A stretch of 64,000 nt of DNA from Rhizobiales bacterium IMCC20636 (GTDB lineage Bacteria > Pseudomonadota > Alphaproteobacteria > Rhizobiales > GCA-2746425): the NCBI GenBank assembly GCA_016865015.1, contig CP018226.1, positions 3,565,001-3,629,000 on the forward strand, written 5' to 3'. The notes under the pieces were generated by a model, which did not search any database, was not told where the DNA came from, and saw only the letters and a program-made list of their open reading frames with translations. Below, in pieces: positions 28,203 through 36,955 of the stretch (position 1 is the first letter of the stretch; each line of letters opens with the position of its first letter). The position numbers and the translations under genes are program-made.

Positions 28203-29582
28203 TTATTCTGCTGCTTCGAATAAAGCCACCGGTGCGCGGCTCCGCCCGGTGCCCAGGGACGGGTTTTCAAAGCCCCTGTCATTCAATATGTCCGGCATGT
28301 CACCACCATAGGCCCAATTCAGTAAAACCGCAGTGTGCAGGATCGGCAATTCCGTGCCGCTGCCAATCTGTGTCATGCAGCCAATATTACCCGTCGCGAT
28401 GATATCCGGACGCGTGCGCTCGATATTGGCGATTTTCCGGTCGCGCAATTGTCGGGCAATATCGGGCTGCAAGATGTTGTAAACACCAGCCGATCCACAA
28501 CACAGATGCCCCTCAGGCACCTCCATGACCTTGAAACCGGCAGCCTCCAGAAGCTTCTTTGGCTGAGTCTTGATTTGCTGCCCATGTTGCATGGAGCAGG
28601 CCGAATGATAGGCGATGGTCAGATCAAAGCCGCGCTGCGGTGTGCCCAGCTCAATTCCCGACACATACTCGGTCACATCCTTCGCAAGGGCCGAAACCTT
28701 TGCAGCCTTTTCGGCATAGGCGGCATCTTCGCGCAGCATATGACCATAGTCCTTGATCGTGGTACCACAGCCCGACGCTGTTATGATAATAGCATCCAGC
28801 CCCTCGCCCTCTATCTCGCGCCACCAGGCATCGATATTGGCTTTTGCCTGATGATGGCTGTCTTCTTCCTTGCCCATATGATGCACCAATGCACCGCAGC
28901 AACCCTCACCTTTAGGCAACACGATTTCCACGCCAGCCCGGTTCAACAGGCTGACCGTGGCATCATTGATCCCGGGGTTGAGGACAGGTTGGGCGCAGCC
29001 GGTCAAAAGAGCAACACGCCCCGCCGGCTTGTCTGCCGGTTTGAAGACATCCCCGGGAGACATCTGGCTGCGGGCCTCAATGCGCGACGGCGCGAGTTCC
29101 AGCATCGCGCCGATCTGCTTGAAGGGACCACCCGTTTTCTTCAATAGCCCGGCAAATGGTTTAGCATAGAATGCCCCGGCCAGAGCCACACGGAACCGAC
29201 CGGGATAGGGAAGAACATTGGACAGCACTGCGCGCATCAACCGCTGATGCCAGGATCGGGTATAGGTCTTTTCGATGTGTGAGCGGGCGTGATCAACCAG
29301 ATGCATGTAGTTCACACCGGACGGGCACGTGGTCATGCAGGACAGGCAGGACAGACACCGATCAATATGCTTGACCACCTTGTCGTCGGCTGGCCTGTCA
29401 TTTTCCAGCATATCCTTGATCAGATAGATACGCCCGCGCGGGCTGTCCAGTTCATCACCCAGCAATTGGTAGGTCGGGCATGTGGCCGTGCAGAACCCGC
29501 AATGCACGCAGGTTCGGAGAATCTTTTCAGACGCGGCAACTTGCGGGTCTTGAAGCTGCTCCGCGGTAAAATTTGTCTGCAT
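28203..29582 (-). CDS. glcF: Glycolate (or D-lactate) oxidase iron-sulfur subunit
   Basis: This 459-residue subunit carries two 4Fe-4S binding motifs near its N-terminus, CVHCGFCTATCP and CLSCLSCMTTCPSGV. Two CCG domains follow (GEGCCGALVHH, GHLCCGSAGVYN). It passes electrons from the flavin subunits to the respiratory chain. It is the last gene of glcDEF, 9 bp after glcE. The length is about 50 residues above the E. coli protein because of its C-terminal tail. The enzyme oxidises glycolate to glyoxylate; closely related complexes use D-lactate, and the lutABC genes nearby make either substrate possible. Confidence 0.94.
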   Translation of the reverse strand: MQTNFTAEQLQDPQVAASEKILRTCVHCGFCTATCPTYQLLGDELDSPRGRIYLIKDMLENDRPADDKVVKHIDRCLSCLSCMTTCPSGVNYMHLVDHARSHIEKTYTRSWHQRLMRAVLSNVLPYPGRFRVALAGAFYAKPFAGLLKKTGGPFKQIGAMLELAPSRIEARSQMSPGDVFKPADKPAGRVALLTGCAQPVLNPGINDATVSLLNRAGVEIVLPKGEGCCGALVHHMGKEEDSHHQAKANIDAWWREIEGEGLDAIIITASGCGTTIKDYGHMLREDAAYAEKAAKVSALAKDVTEYVSGIELGTPQRGFDLTIAYHSACSMQHGQQIKTQPKKLLEAAGFKVMEVPEGHLCCGSAGVYNILQPDIARQLRDRKIANIERTRPDIIATGNIGCMTQIGSGTELPILHTAVLLNWAYGGDMPDILNDRGFENPSLGTGRSRAPVALFEAAE

Positions 29583-29591
29583 GATAAAGCC

Positions 29592-30785
29592 CTAAACGCC
29601 GGAATACATGAAGCCGGGATTGAAGATATTCTGGGGGTCAAATGTGTTCTTGATCTGGGACGTAATTCTCATCACGGCAGCGGGTTGCGGATGGAACACC
29701 TCAATGCGACTGCGCAAATCTGCCGGTCCCCGCATCAAGGTGGCATGACCGCCGGTTTCAGCAAGCAATTTCCGCAACGCAGAGGCGCCTGCATCAGCAT
29801 GGGTCTGCGGATCGATTGCAACCCAGATCAACCCACCACTCCAGTCGAAAAAATACCGAGTGTCATGTGTGCTGGCGAAGCGCGCCATAAAGTCGGCACC
29901 TTTTGTGGGGGCTACCGAAATCTTCCAGACCGCATGGTCAGTGGGTTCTGCAAGCGGACCACAATCACGAATGCCCTGCCACAAGACTGCGCTTTCAGCT
30001 TCTGCAATTTCTTCAGCCTTGCCAAACTCGGACAGATATTTTGCCATCTGATCAAGACGATACCGCAACTGAGTTTCAAAGCCTTCAAGCCGAATCAGCG
30101 TTTTGGCTTGGTCCCCATCGAGTCCGGCTGGCAGATGTGCGGCACCGCTGGCTTCAAATTGTGATTTCATGGCCTCGCACAGGGCGGCAATGGCTTTGTC
30201 ATCTGCAAGGTTTGAAAATTGCAGCGTTGCGCTGTGGATCGGTTTTGGCAGAACCTTGAAGGTGACTTCACTGAGGATTCCCAGGGTGCCCCAGGAGCCA
30301 GACAGCAGTTTGACCAGATCAAGGCCGGTGACATTCTTCATGACCCGGCCTCCGTTTTTTATCAGTTCTCCCTTGCCGTTGACGAAACGCACACCAATCA
30401 GGCTGTCTCTGGCCGCACCGGAGATGATGCGGCGCGGACCCGAAATATTACCCGCTGCCACAGCACCAATGGTGGGTTCCTTGTCCGTGCCGTAGAGCCG
30501 CCGATGATCCATCGGTTCAAATGTCAGGGCCTGGCCATGTTCGGCAAGAGCGGCTTCCACCACAGATACCGGCGTTCCCGCCTTGGCCGAAAAGACCATT
30601 TCAGCAGGCTCGAGCAAGGTGATGCCGGACAAATTTGAGGTACTGAGCGTTGTGGCGCTTTGCACCGTGCGGCCAAGGCCAGATCTGGTTCCATTGCCCC
30701 GCACAAACAACGGTGTTGCATCGCTCATTGCCTGCTGAACCATGGAGACAAGCTCAGCCTCACTTGCTGGCGTCAAATCACTCAT
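29592..30785 (-). CDS. glcE: Glycolate oxidase FAD-binding subunit
   Basis: This 397-residue FAD-linked subunit has the N-terminal PCMH-type domain (VRGNGTRSGLGR; GTVAAGNISGPRR-like segment GAVAAGNISGPRRIISGAARD; TGLDLVKLLSGSWGTLGILSEVTFKVLP). A C-terminal domain with HPQPAAVMRITSQIKNTFDPQNIFNPG follows. The ATG at 30785 overlaps the glcD stop (ATGA), giving coupled translation. The longer open frame reads back into glcD and is not used. It associates with GlcD and GlcF at the inner membrane. Confidence 0.94.
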   Translation of the reverse strand: MSDLTPASEAELVSMVQQAMSDATPLFVRGNGTRSGLGRTVQSATTLSTSNLSGITLLEPAEMVFSAKAGTPVSVVEAALAEHGQALTFEPMDHRRLYGTDKEPTIGAVAAGNISGPRRIISGAARDSLIGVRFVNGKGELIKNGGRVMKNVTGLDLVKLLSGSWGTLGILSEVTFKVLPKPIHSATLQFSNLADDKAIAALCEAMKSQFEASGAAHLPAGLDGDQAKTLIRLEGFETQLRYRLDQMAKYLSEFGKAEEIAEAESAVLWQGIRDCGPLAEPTDHAVWKISVAPTKGADFMARFASTHDTRYFFDWSGGLIWVAIDPQTHADAGASALRKLLAETGGHATLMRGPADLRSRIEVFHPQPAAVMRITSQIKNTFDPQNIFNPGFMYSGV

Positions 30786-32227
30786 GCTGCCTGCCCCGAA
30801 ACTCGACCATCCAGTGGAAACACTTTTGCAGGGTTGAGTTGCCATGCCGGATCAAACACGGCCCGCACAAGCATTTGCTGGCGCAAATCCTCTTCGGTAA
30901 ACTGAACCCGCATCAAATCGCGTTTCTCAATACCCACACCATGCTCGCCCGTCAGGCAGCCACCGACCTCAACGCACAGGGTCAGAATATCATTGCCTGC
31001 GTCTTCTGCCTTTTGCCGTTCCGCAGGATCGTTGACATCGTAGAGGATCAACGGATGCAAATTTCCATCTCCGGCATGAAACACATTGGCCACGCGCAGT
31101 CCGTAATGATCAGTGATTTGGGCCATACGTGCCAGCACATACGGCAATTGTCCTGTGGGAATTGTGCCATCCATACAGATGTAATCAGCGACGCGGCCTG
31201 TGGCACCAAAGGCCGATTTGCGCCCCTTCCAGATGGCCGCTGCCTCCATCGCTGACTGGCTTTCCTTGATGGTCTTGACCCCGTGCCGCCTGGCGATTTC
31301 AATGATCTTGCCAAGTTGCTCGCGCATTTCCGCCTCTGAGCCTTCAACTTCGATGATCAGCAGCGCTGCGACATCCATCGGATAGCCAGCCTTTGCAAAA
31401 GCTTCGCAGATTTCAATGGCCAGCTTGTCCATGAATTCCATGGCAACAGGAACCAGACCCGCTGCGATAATGCTGGCGACACATTCCCCGGCGCTTTCAG
31501 CGGTCTCGAAGCCAAACAGGACCGGTCGCGCGCCCTCGGGCTTTGGCAGAATGCGAACGACGGCTTCGGTGATAATGCCGATCTGGCCTTCAGAGCCGCA
31601 CACCAGACCGAGCAAATCATAGCCCGGCGCATCGAGATGCTCGCCGCCGATATCCAGCACCGTGCCGTCAAGCATCACCATCTTCACGCCCAGAAGATTG
31701 TTGGTGGTGACACCATATTTCAAACAATGCGCACCGCCTGAATTCATGCCGATATTTCCGGCAATGGTGCAGGCCAGTTGTGATGATGGGTCCGGCGCGT
31801 AGAAAAAACCGTCGGGACCGACATGGTCCGAAACATTGAGATTGGTGATCCCTGCCTGAACGGTTGCCGTGCGGTTGCTGTAATTCACATCAAGAACACG
31901 GCTCATTTTTGCAACGCCGATGACGATTGCATCTTCCTGGGGAATGGCACCACCTGACAAGGATGTTCCAGCACCGCGTGGAATGACCGGCACACCGGCC
32001 TTGTTGCAATACTTCAGGACAGCGGCAACCTGTTCTGTGGTCTGTGGCAGGACCACAGCGAGGGGAACGCGGCGATAGGCTGTGAAGGCATCTGTCTCGT
32101 AGGGAACCAATTCAGTGGGATCACTGATGACACCCTCACCCGATACCAGTTTCTGCAAGTCCTGAACGATCTCCTGCCTGCGCGCAAGAATGTCCATATT
32201 CGGTTCTGGTATTGCAATTGTGCCCAT
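30782..32227 (-). CDS. glcD: Glycolate oxidase FAD-linked catalytic subunit
   Basis: The 481-residue flavoprotein belongs to the GlcD/D-lactate dehydrogenase family. The FAD site is VIPRGAGTSLSGGAIPQEDA, followed by GGAHCLKYGVTTNNLLGVKM. Catalytic residues sit in GDGNLHPLILYD and the C-terminal CLTGEHGVGIEKRDLM. The ATG has GGGAGG 5 nt upstream. Its promoter overlaps an operator-like sequence also found before the FadR-type regulator gene of the lut operon, so glycolate and lactate use is probably co-regulated. It is the first gene of glcDEF. Confidence 0.95.
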   Translation of the reverse strand: MGTIAIPEPNMDILARRQEIVQDLQKLVSGEGVISDPTELVPYETDAFTAYRRVPLAVVLPQTTEQVAAVLKYCNKAGVPVIPRGAGTSLSGGAIPQEDAIVIGVAKMSRVLDVNYSNRTATVQAGITNLNVSDHVGPDGFFYAPDPSSQLACTIAGNIGMNSGGAHCLKYGVTTNNLLGVKMVMLDGTVLDIGGEHLDAPGYDLLGLVCGSEGQIGIITEAVVRILPKPEGARPVLFGFETAESAGECVASIIAAGLVPVAMEFMDKLAIEICEAFAKAGYPMDVAALLIIEVEGSEAEMREQLGKIIEIARRHGVKTIKESQSAMEAAAIWKGRKSAFGATGRVADYICMDGTIPTGQLPYVLARMAQITDHYGLRVANVFHAGDGNLHPLILYDVNDPAERQKAEDAGNDILTLCVEVGGCLTGEHGVGIEKRDLMRVQFTEEDLRQQMLVRAVFDPAWQLNPAKVFPLDGRVSGQAA

Positions 32228-32250
32228 AACGGCCTCCCTAATTCCAAAAT

Positions 32251-32291
32251 ATTTTGACAGAGAACCCCCAGGTGGTCAATTTTTTTTACCA
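32251..32291 (-). promoter_or_regulatory. glcD promoter with FadR-type operator
   Basis: On the minus strand, TTGACC (32279-32274) and CAAAAT (32256-32251) are 17 nt apart. TGGT (32273-32276) and ACCA (32288-32291) form an inverted repeat with 11 nt between. CAGGTGGTCAAT is shared exactly with the gntR promoter. The -35 box lies inside the operator, so bound regulator would block RNA polymerase. Confidence 0.6.
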
Positions 32292-32446
32292 CTTCGAGAG
32301 TCTGGGAAGCCCAAATCAATTCTTATGTATCATCAGCAATGGGACAATGGGGTTGACGCGGCGCGCAATACATTTGAAAACTCAGATGGGTGCGCTAATT
32401 ACTCCGATCTATACGATCGGACGTCTGATTGATTGAGGTGGAAAAT

Positions 32447-32836
32447 ATGAAGAATATAATTCTCGCAGGCCTGATAAGTGCACTGGTGCCATTTGCTGCG
32501 TTCGCAGAAGGCGATATTGAAGACGGCGAAAAGGTCTTCAAGAAATGCAAAGCATGCCACATGGTTGGCCCGGATGCCAAAAATCGTGTGGGACCGATGC
32601 TCAATGGTGTTGTTGGACGCGCATCCGCGCAGGTTGACGGCTACAAATATTCCAAGGCCATGAAAGCAGCCGAGTTAACCTGGGACGAGGAAACCCTGTC
32701 AGCCTATCTGGCCAATCCTCGCAAGGCTGTCAAAGGAACCAAGATGGCCTTTGCCGGACTGAAAAAGGACGACGATCGGGAAAACATCATCGCCTATCTG
32801 GCGCAGTTTGATGCGGACGGCAACATAGTCGAATAG
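32447..32836 (+). CDS. Class I cytochrome c (cytochrome c2 type), periplasmic
   Basis: This 129-residue protein has a signal peptide (MKNIILAGLISALVPFAAFA) and one heme site, CKACH, at about residue 37. The Met ligand is in GTKMAFAGL, as in mitochondrial-type cytochrome c and c2. It should carry electrons in the periplasm. The ATG at 32447 has GAGGTGG upstream. It is divergent from glcD, sharing a 219-bp intergenic region that contains the operator-like repeat. It may therefore accept electrons from, or be co-regulated with, glycolate/lactate oxidation; this is inference from position. A CCGATC-TATAC-GATCGG palindrome (about 32404-32420) lies just upstream. Confidence 0.94.
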   Translation: MKNIILAGLISALVPFAAFAEGDIEDGEKVFKKCKACHMVGPDAKNRVGPMLNGVVGRASAQVDGYKYSKAMKAAELTWDEETLSAYLANPRKAVKGTKMAFAGLKKDDDRENIIAYLAQFDADGNIVE

Positions 32837-32877
32837 GGTTTGGGTCAGACCTGAAACCAAACCTGACACCGGTTTTC

Positions 32878-32925
32878 AAAGCCGCGAATATGCCATCTTG
32901 CAGAGGGTGTGTTCGCGGCTTTTTT
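32878..32925 (+). terminator. Cytochrome c gene terminator
   Basis: AAAGCCGCGAA (32878-32888) pairs with TTCGCGGCTTT (32912-32922), and the T run continues. The loop is 23 nt. It lies 42 bp after the cytochrome stop and could also serve the converging lutC. Confidence 0.85.
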
Positions 32926-32943
32926 GTTTATTTCTGTAGAGCA

Positions 32944-33660
32944 TCAGTCCTCTACCACGAATATCTGCAGAGCCCGCGGGCCATGGGCTCCCAGCAGCAA
33001 TGTCTGTTCAATGTCACCCGATCTGGAAGGTCCAGTGATCATGTTGACGGTGCGCGGCATGTTGCCCTTGCCGTATTTTTCCCGAACTGCGGTCCAGGCC
33101 GTTTCGTAATCGCCTGAGATATCGCTGGCCCGGATCACCACACAATGTGTTTCCGGCAGAAAATTGAGGGTTGTGGGATTGTCGCTCCCGGATTCAAGTA
33201 TCAAGGTTCCAGACTCGGCTGCACCGGCAAAAGCATGAGACAATCCAACCGGGTCATCTCCGACCGATGGACCGTTTGAAATCTCGAAGTCAGGAAGCTT
33301 GTCCCAACCCGCCTGCTTCAGAAACGGAGCATTACCCATCCGCACTTTCTTGGGCAGATTTCGATCCCGCAGATACTCGGCAAGCGCTGTCGGTAAATCT
33401 TCGATACTCTTGATGCGGGTAATGCTGGCCTGAACCTTGACGGCCTGCTCACAAAACAGGTCCACTTGCTTGTCATGAGGTTTGCGCGCGCGTGCCGGAA
33501 TGAGACCTACCGGGCTTCTGGACAGCCGGTCTGCGACCCGGGCCACGCGGACCGGATCTTCTGGATTTCTGACGTTCTTGCGAATTTTCGCGAGGATGCT
33601 GGCACGCCCATTGGGCGTAGCACGGTTGCTGCTGGCGCTGCGTCTGTTCATATTGCCCAT
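32944..33660 (-). CDS. lutC: Lactate utilization protein C (LUD domain)
   Basis: This 238-residue LUD-domain protein is the third subunit of the LutABC L-lactate dehydrogenase complex. After a basic, low-complexity N-terminus (MNRRSASSNRATPNGRAS), the LUD fold includes GVSHAFAGAAESGTLILESG-like residues (LSHAFAGAAESGTLILESG), NFLPETHCVVIRASDI, and the C-terminal ITGPSRSGDIEQTLLLGAHG. It starts 4 bp after lutB. ATGs at 33660 and 33651 are both possible. It has no cofactor motif of its own and probably stabilises the Fe-S subunits. Confidence 0.92.
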   Translation of the reverse strand: MGNMNRRSASSNRATPNGRASILAKIRKNVRNPEDPVRVARVADRLSRSPVGLIPARARKPHDKQVDLFCEQAVKVQASITRIKSIEDLPTALAEYLRDRNLPKKVRMGNAPFLKQAGWDKLPDFEISNGPSVGDDPVGLSHAFAGAAESGTLILESGSDNPTTLNFLPETHCVVIRASDISGDYETAWTAVREKYGKGNMPRTVNMITGPSRSGDIEQTLLLGAHGPRALQIFVVED

Positions 33661-33664
33661 CCCA

Positions 33665-35104
33665 TCATGCGGCCTGCCCGACTTTCGAGTTTCTGCGTCG
33701 CGCGGCCCATTGTTGCTGGAACGTCTGGCCTTCCGGCACGGGCAAATCCCGGTGCTCGGTCCAACCGCCAGCCAGGGGCAGCCGTTTGAAAGACCCTTTG
33801 CGGCTCCCGATCATCCCCAACATATTGATCACCAGTCGCGATCCGGCATGATAGAGTTTCGGGTGTTTCGCCATCCATGCCCAGAGCAGCAAACCACGCC
33901 GCATACCATCCGGTGTGAGGTGGCGTTCGAATTCCTTCTCGCGCCAGTGCCGCATCATTTTCGGCAGAGGAATACGCATCGGGCAAACGCTTTCACAACG
34001 ACCGCAAAATGTTGAGGCATTGGGCAAGTGGCCGCCCTTCTCCACGCCAATCAGTGTTGGTGTCAGAACCGCCCCCATGGGGCCTGGATAAACCCAGCCA
34101 TAAGAGTGGCCGCCAACTGCATTATAGACCGGGCAATGGTTCATGCAGGCACCGCATCTGATACAGCGCAGCATGTCCTGAAACTCGGTGCCCAACATAT
34201 CCGAACGGCCATTATCCAGCAAAACAACGTGATATTCTTCCGGCCCGTCAGGGTCTTCCGCACGGCGTGGTCCGGTGGAAAATGTCGTATAGACCGACAT
34301 GTCCTGGCCAGTGGCAGAGCGTGCGAGCACCCGCAAGATCTGACTGACATCTTCCAGCGTGGGGACGATCTTCTCGATGGATGCAAGCACAATGTGGACG
34401 CGGGGCAAAATCTGGGTGAGATCGCCATTGCCCTCATTGGTGACAATGATTGATGTGCCGGTTTCAGCCACCAGAAAGTTGGCACCGGTGATGCCGACGT
34501 CAGCGGCCAGAAACTTGTCACGCAGAACGGAGCGGGCTTCCGACAAAAGGCTGGTCGGGTCTTCCAGATTGCGCCCTGGCGGCAGGTGCCTGTGGCTGCG
34601 CCTGAAATCCGCCTCGACTTCTTCCTTGTTGACATGCACCGCCGGCGCAATGATGTGGCTGGGTGCCTCACCGCGCAGCTGAATAATGTATTCGCCAAGA
34701 TCGGTTTCAATGGGCTCGATGCCATTGCGTTCCAGATGCTCATTGATCGCGATTTCCTCCGCGATCATGGACTTTCCCTTGGTCACCGTTTTGGCGTTGG
34801 CGCGCTTGCAGATGTCGAGAATGATGTTGCGCGCGTCCTGTGCCCCTGCGGCCCAGTGAACACGCCCACCTGTTTCCTGCACCTTTTCTTCGTAGTTCTC
34901 CAGATACAGATCCAGATGGTCCAGCACGTGATCCTTGATCTCTTTTGCGCGATCACGGAGCGCTTCAAATTCCGGCAAATTGGCCGCCGCGTTGGCACGC
35001 TTGTCTATGAAGCCGCGTTCCACATTGCCCATGGCCTTCTGCAAATTAGCATCTTTCAGGGCTTCTGAGGATTTTTCCTTAAAATAGGGTGAGGTAATCT
35101 GCAT
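33665..35104 (-). CDS. lutB: Lactate utilization protein B (Fe-S)
   Basis: The 479-residue subunit contains an N-terminal LUD domain (to about 300) and a ferredoxin-like region. Its 4Fe-4S motifs are CIRCGACMNHCPVYNAVGGH and CGRCESVCPMRIPLP. The C-terminal helical part contains RHWREKEFE. Together with LutA and LutC it oxidises L-lactate to pyruvate in Bacillus-type Lut systems. It lies 8 bp downstream of lutA and 4 bp before lutC, so the three are one operon. The length matches the family. Confidence 0.95.
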   Translation of the reverse strand: MQITSPYFKEKSSEALKDANLQKAMGNVERGFIDKRANAAANLPEFEALRDRAKEIKDHVLDHLDLYLENYEEKVQETGGRVHWAAGAQDARNIILDICKRANAKTVTKGKSMIAEEIAINEHLERNGIEPIETDLGEYIIQLRGEAPSHIIAPAVHVNKEEVEADFRRSHRHLPPGRNLEDPTSLLSEARSVLRDKFLAADVGITGANFLVAETGTSIIVTNEGNGDLTQILPRVHIVLASIEKIVPTLEDVSQILRVLARSATGQDMSVYTTFSTGPRRAEDPDGPEEYHVVLLDNGRSDMLGTEFQDMLRCIRCGACMNHCPVYNAVGGHSYGWVYPGPMGAVLTPTLIGVEKGGHLPNASTFCGRCESVCPMRIPLPKMMRHWREKEFERHLTPDGMRRGLLLWAWMAKHPKLYHAGSRLVINMLGMIGSRKGSFKRLPLAGGWTEHRDLPVPEGQTFQQQWAARRRNSKVGQAA

Positions 35105-35112
35105 CAGCGTCT

Positions 35113-35931
35113 CTAGCCCTTTTTGTCGTTACGAGTTTTACCAATGGGAGGCACATCGGTCATACCAGCCAGCACTTCTGCAACATGGCGCACATCCACA
35201 TTGCTGCCTTCGCGCTTGAGTTTGCCGGCCATATTCATCAGACACCCCAGATCGCCTGCCAACAGGGTTGTGGCTGCTGTGTCTTCAATGTTTTTGGTTT
35301 TCTTCTGCACGATCGCATTGGAGATATCGGGATATTTGATACAGAATGTGCCACCGAAACCGCAGCATACTTCGCTGTCCTTCATTTCTTTCAAAGTCAG
35401 ACCGTCAACGGCTTCCAACAAACGTCTTGGCTGTTTTTCAACACCCAGTTCGCGCAAACCGGAACAGCTGTCATGATAAGTCACAACACCGTCAAAATGC
35501 GCGGTCACAGGATTTCGGCCGAGGATGTCGGTGAGGAAACTGGTTAACTCAAACGTCTTGTCAGCCAGTTTGCGGGCGCGCTGATGCCAATCCGAGCCCT
35601 CTTCAAACAATTCCAGATAATGCACTTTTATCATCGCCGCGCAGGAGCCCGATGGAGCGACCACCGCGTCATAGGCCTCAAACGATTTGATCACCTGCAT
35701 GGCAATGTCGCGTGTGTCGGCTTTATCACCCGAATTATAGGCTGGTTGCCCGCAACAGGTCTGGGCGGGCGGCACGGAGATGGTGCAACCGGCATCTTCC
35801 AGCAACTTCACACTAGCAAACCCGATTGACGGGCGAAACAGATCAACCAGGCAGGTGACGAAGAGGGCAACGTTTTTAGGCGTTTCGATAGCAGTGGTGT
35901 GCGGTGATGAATTGGTGTCTGATACGCTCAT
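35113..35931 (-). CDS. lutA: Lactate utilization protein A (CCG domains)
   Basis: This 272-residue subunit consists of two cysteine-rich CCG domains: CTISVPPAQTCCGQPAYNSG in the first half and EMKDSEVCCGFGGTFCIKYP in the second. They probably bind an unusual Fe-S cluster, as in heterodisulfide reductase HdrB and GlcF. It begins 3 bp after the regulator gene and is followed by lutB after 8 bp. The leader of about 15 polar residues before NVALFVTCLVDLFRP is longer than in Bacillus LutA. Confidence 0.94.
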   Translation of the reverse strand: MSVSDTNSSPHTTAIETPKNVALFVTCLVDLFRPSIGFASVKLLEDAGCTISVPPAQTCCGQPAYNSGDKADTRDIAMQVIKSFEAYDAVVAPSGSCAAMIKVHYLELFEEGSDWHQRARKLADKTFELTSFLTDILGRNPVTAHFDGVVTYHDSCSGLRELGVEKQPRRLLEAVDGLTLKEMKDSEVCCGFGGTFCIKYPDISNAIVQKKTKNIEDTAATTLLAGDLGCLMNMAGKLKREGSNVDVRHVAEVLAGMTDVPPIGKTRNDKKG

Positions 35932-35934
35932 GTT

Positions 35935-36741
35935 CTACTTTGCTTTGGCTGCGGTGGCGGCGGGATCGGAACTGTTCTGGGTGCTGTGTTGTGCAAGCCG
36001 CATTCTGGAAATTGCTTCGCGCTGTCCGACTGTTTCCACTTCCTTTGCAGCTGTCGCCACAAAATCCATATGTGCCTCGGCTGCCTTACGGGCGGCTTGC
36101 GGATCACGCTCCATGATACCGGCGTAAATTGCCTTGTGCTGCGCCAGCAGAGCATTGCGGGACCCATTGTGACTGTAAAGGCGGCTGCGGTTGATAAACA
36201 CACCCTGTTCCAGCAATCGGTAGCAGGAGCGCAGCATGTGCAGCAACACAATATTGTGGGCGCATTCACCAATTGCCTGGTGAAACTGGACGTCGACTGC
36301 TGCTTCGGCAGAGAAATCCTGCAATTCATGGCTGTCTATCATTGTCTGCATCAGCCGTGTCAGAAGCTCGCAGTCGGCCTCAGTCGCACGACTGGCTGCC
36401 ATCTCGGCTGTGATGCCTTCAATCTGCCGGCGGAATTCAACATAATCAGCAGTTGCCTTGGGGTGTTTGCGGATAAGATTCACAATCGGTTCCTGAAACA
36501 CCGTACCAACAACATCTGCCACCACGGTGCCTTCTCCCGGCCGCGTCACCAGCAATCTGCGGGCTTCAAGCTCTTGCAGCGCCTCGCGCAACACCGGTCG
36601 CGAAACGTTGAGGGATTTTGACAAGGCACGTTCACCCGGTATCCGGTCTCCCGGTTTCAAAACGCCTTGCAGCACCAGTTCTTCAATCTGATGGATCACC
36701 TCGTCAGCGGTGCGGCTGTTTGGAATCTGTGAAAATATCAT
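35935..36741 (-). CDS. FadR/GntR-family regulator of the lut (and probably glc) operon
   Basis: This protein of about 268 residues has an N-terminal GntR winged helix (PGERALSKSLNVSRPVLREALQELEARRLL) and a C-terminal all-helical FCD domain (YVEFRRQIEGITAEMAA; HQAIGECAHNIVLLHML). It belongs with PdhR, LldR and GlcC regulators that sense 2-oxo or 2-hydroxy acids. The ATG at 36741 puts MIFSQIPNSRTADEV directly before the first helix, as in PdhR. An earlier GTG at 36777 overlaps the likely -10 box. The gene is first in the gntR-lutABC operon and is probably autoregulated through the palindrome at 36795-36821, also found before glcD. Confidence 0.9.
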   Translation of the reverse strand: MIFSQIPNSRTADEVIHQIEELVLQGVLKPGDRIPGERALSKSLNVSRPVLREALQELEARRLLVTRPGEGTVVADVVGTVFQEPIVNLIRKHPKATADYVEFRRQIEGITAEMAASRATEADCELLTRLMQTMIDSHELQDFSAEAAVDVQFHQAIGECAHNIVLLHMLRSCYRLLEQGVFINRSRLYSHNGSRNALLAQHKAIYAGIMERDPQAARKAAEAHMDFVATAAKEVETVGQREAISRMRLAQHSTQNSSDPAATAAKAK

Positions 36742-36776
36742 GCCGGACTGATTTGACCCTGCTTTGTTAAACCCCA

Positions 36777-36821
36777 CATTACCGCCACCGCAGACAGGTG
36801 GTCAATAAAATTGCCCACCTG
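36777..36821 (-). promoter_or_regulatory. gntR-lutABC promoter and operator
   Basis: CAGGTGGTCAAT and ATTGCCCACCTG form a nearly perfect 27-bp palindrome (36795-36821) with a single asymmetric pair in the arms. TTGACC within it (36805-36800) would be the -35 box, and GTAATG (36782-36777) a weak -10, 17 nt away. TGGT-N11-CCCA matches the spacing of TGGT-N11-ACCA before glcD. Confidence 0.6.
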
Positions 36822-36955
36822 TACACAACACACCGCTGAACGAGACGAAAGTGCTCTCGGAAATCGATCAGTCGGCAAAACTTTGCAAAACCAGTCCTTT
36901 CATTTTCATCCAATGATGATGATATGAGACCAGCCACCGAATCGGAGCTATCAGC

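Noticed and set aside
28335-29147. Plus-strand frame of 270 codons inside glcF
   Set aside because: Antisense to a clear iron-sulfur subunit gene; its protein is rich in Arg, His and Gln as in typical shadow frames.
33482-34015. Plus-strand frame of 177 codons across lutC and lutB
   Set aside because: It is antisense to two well-supported genes and has no family resemblance.
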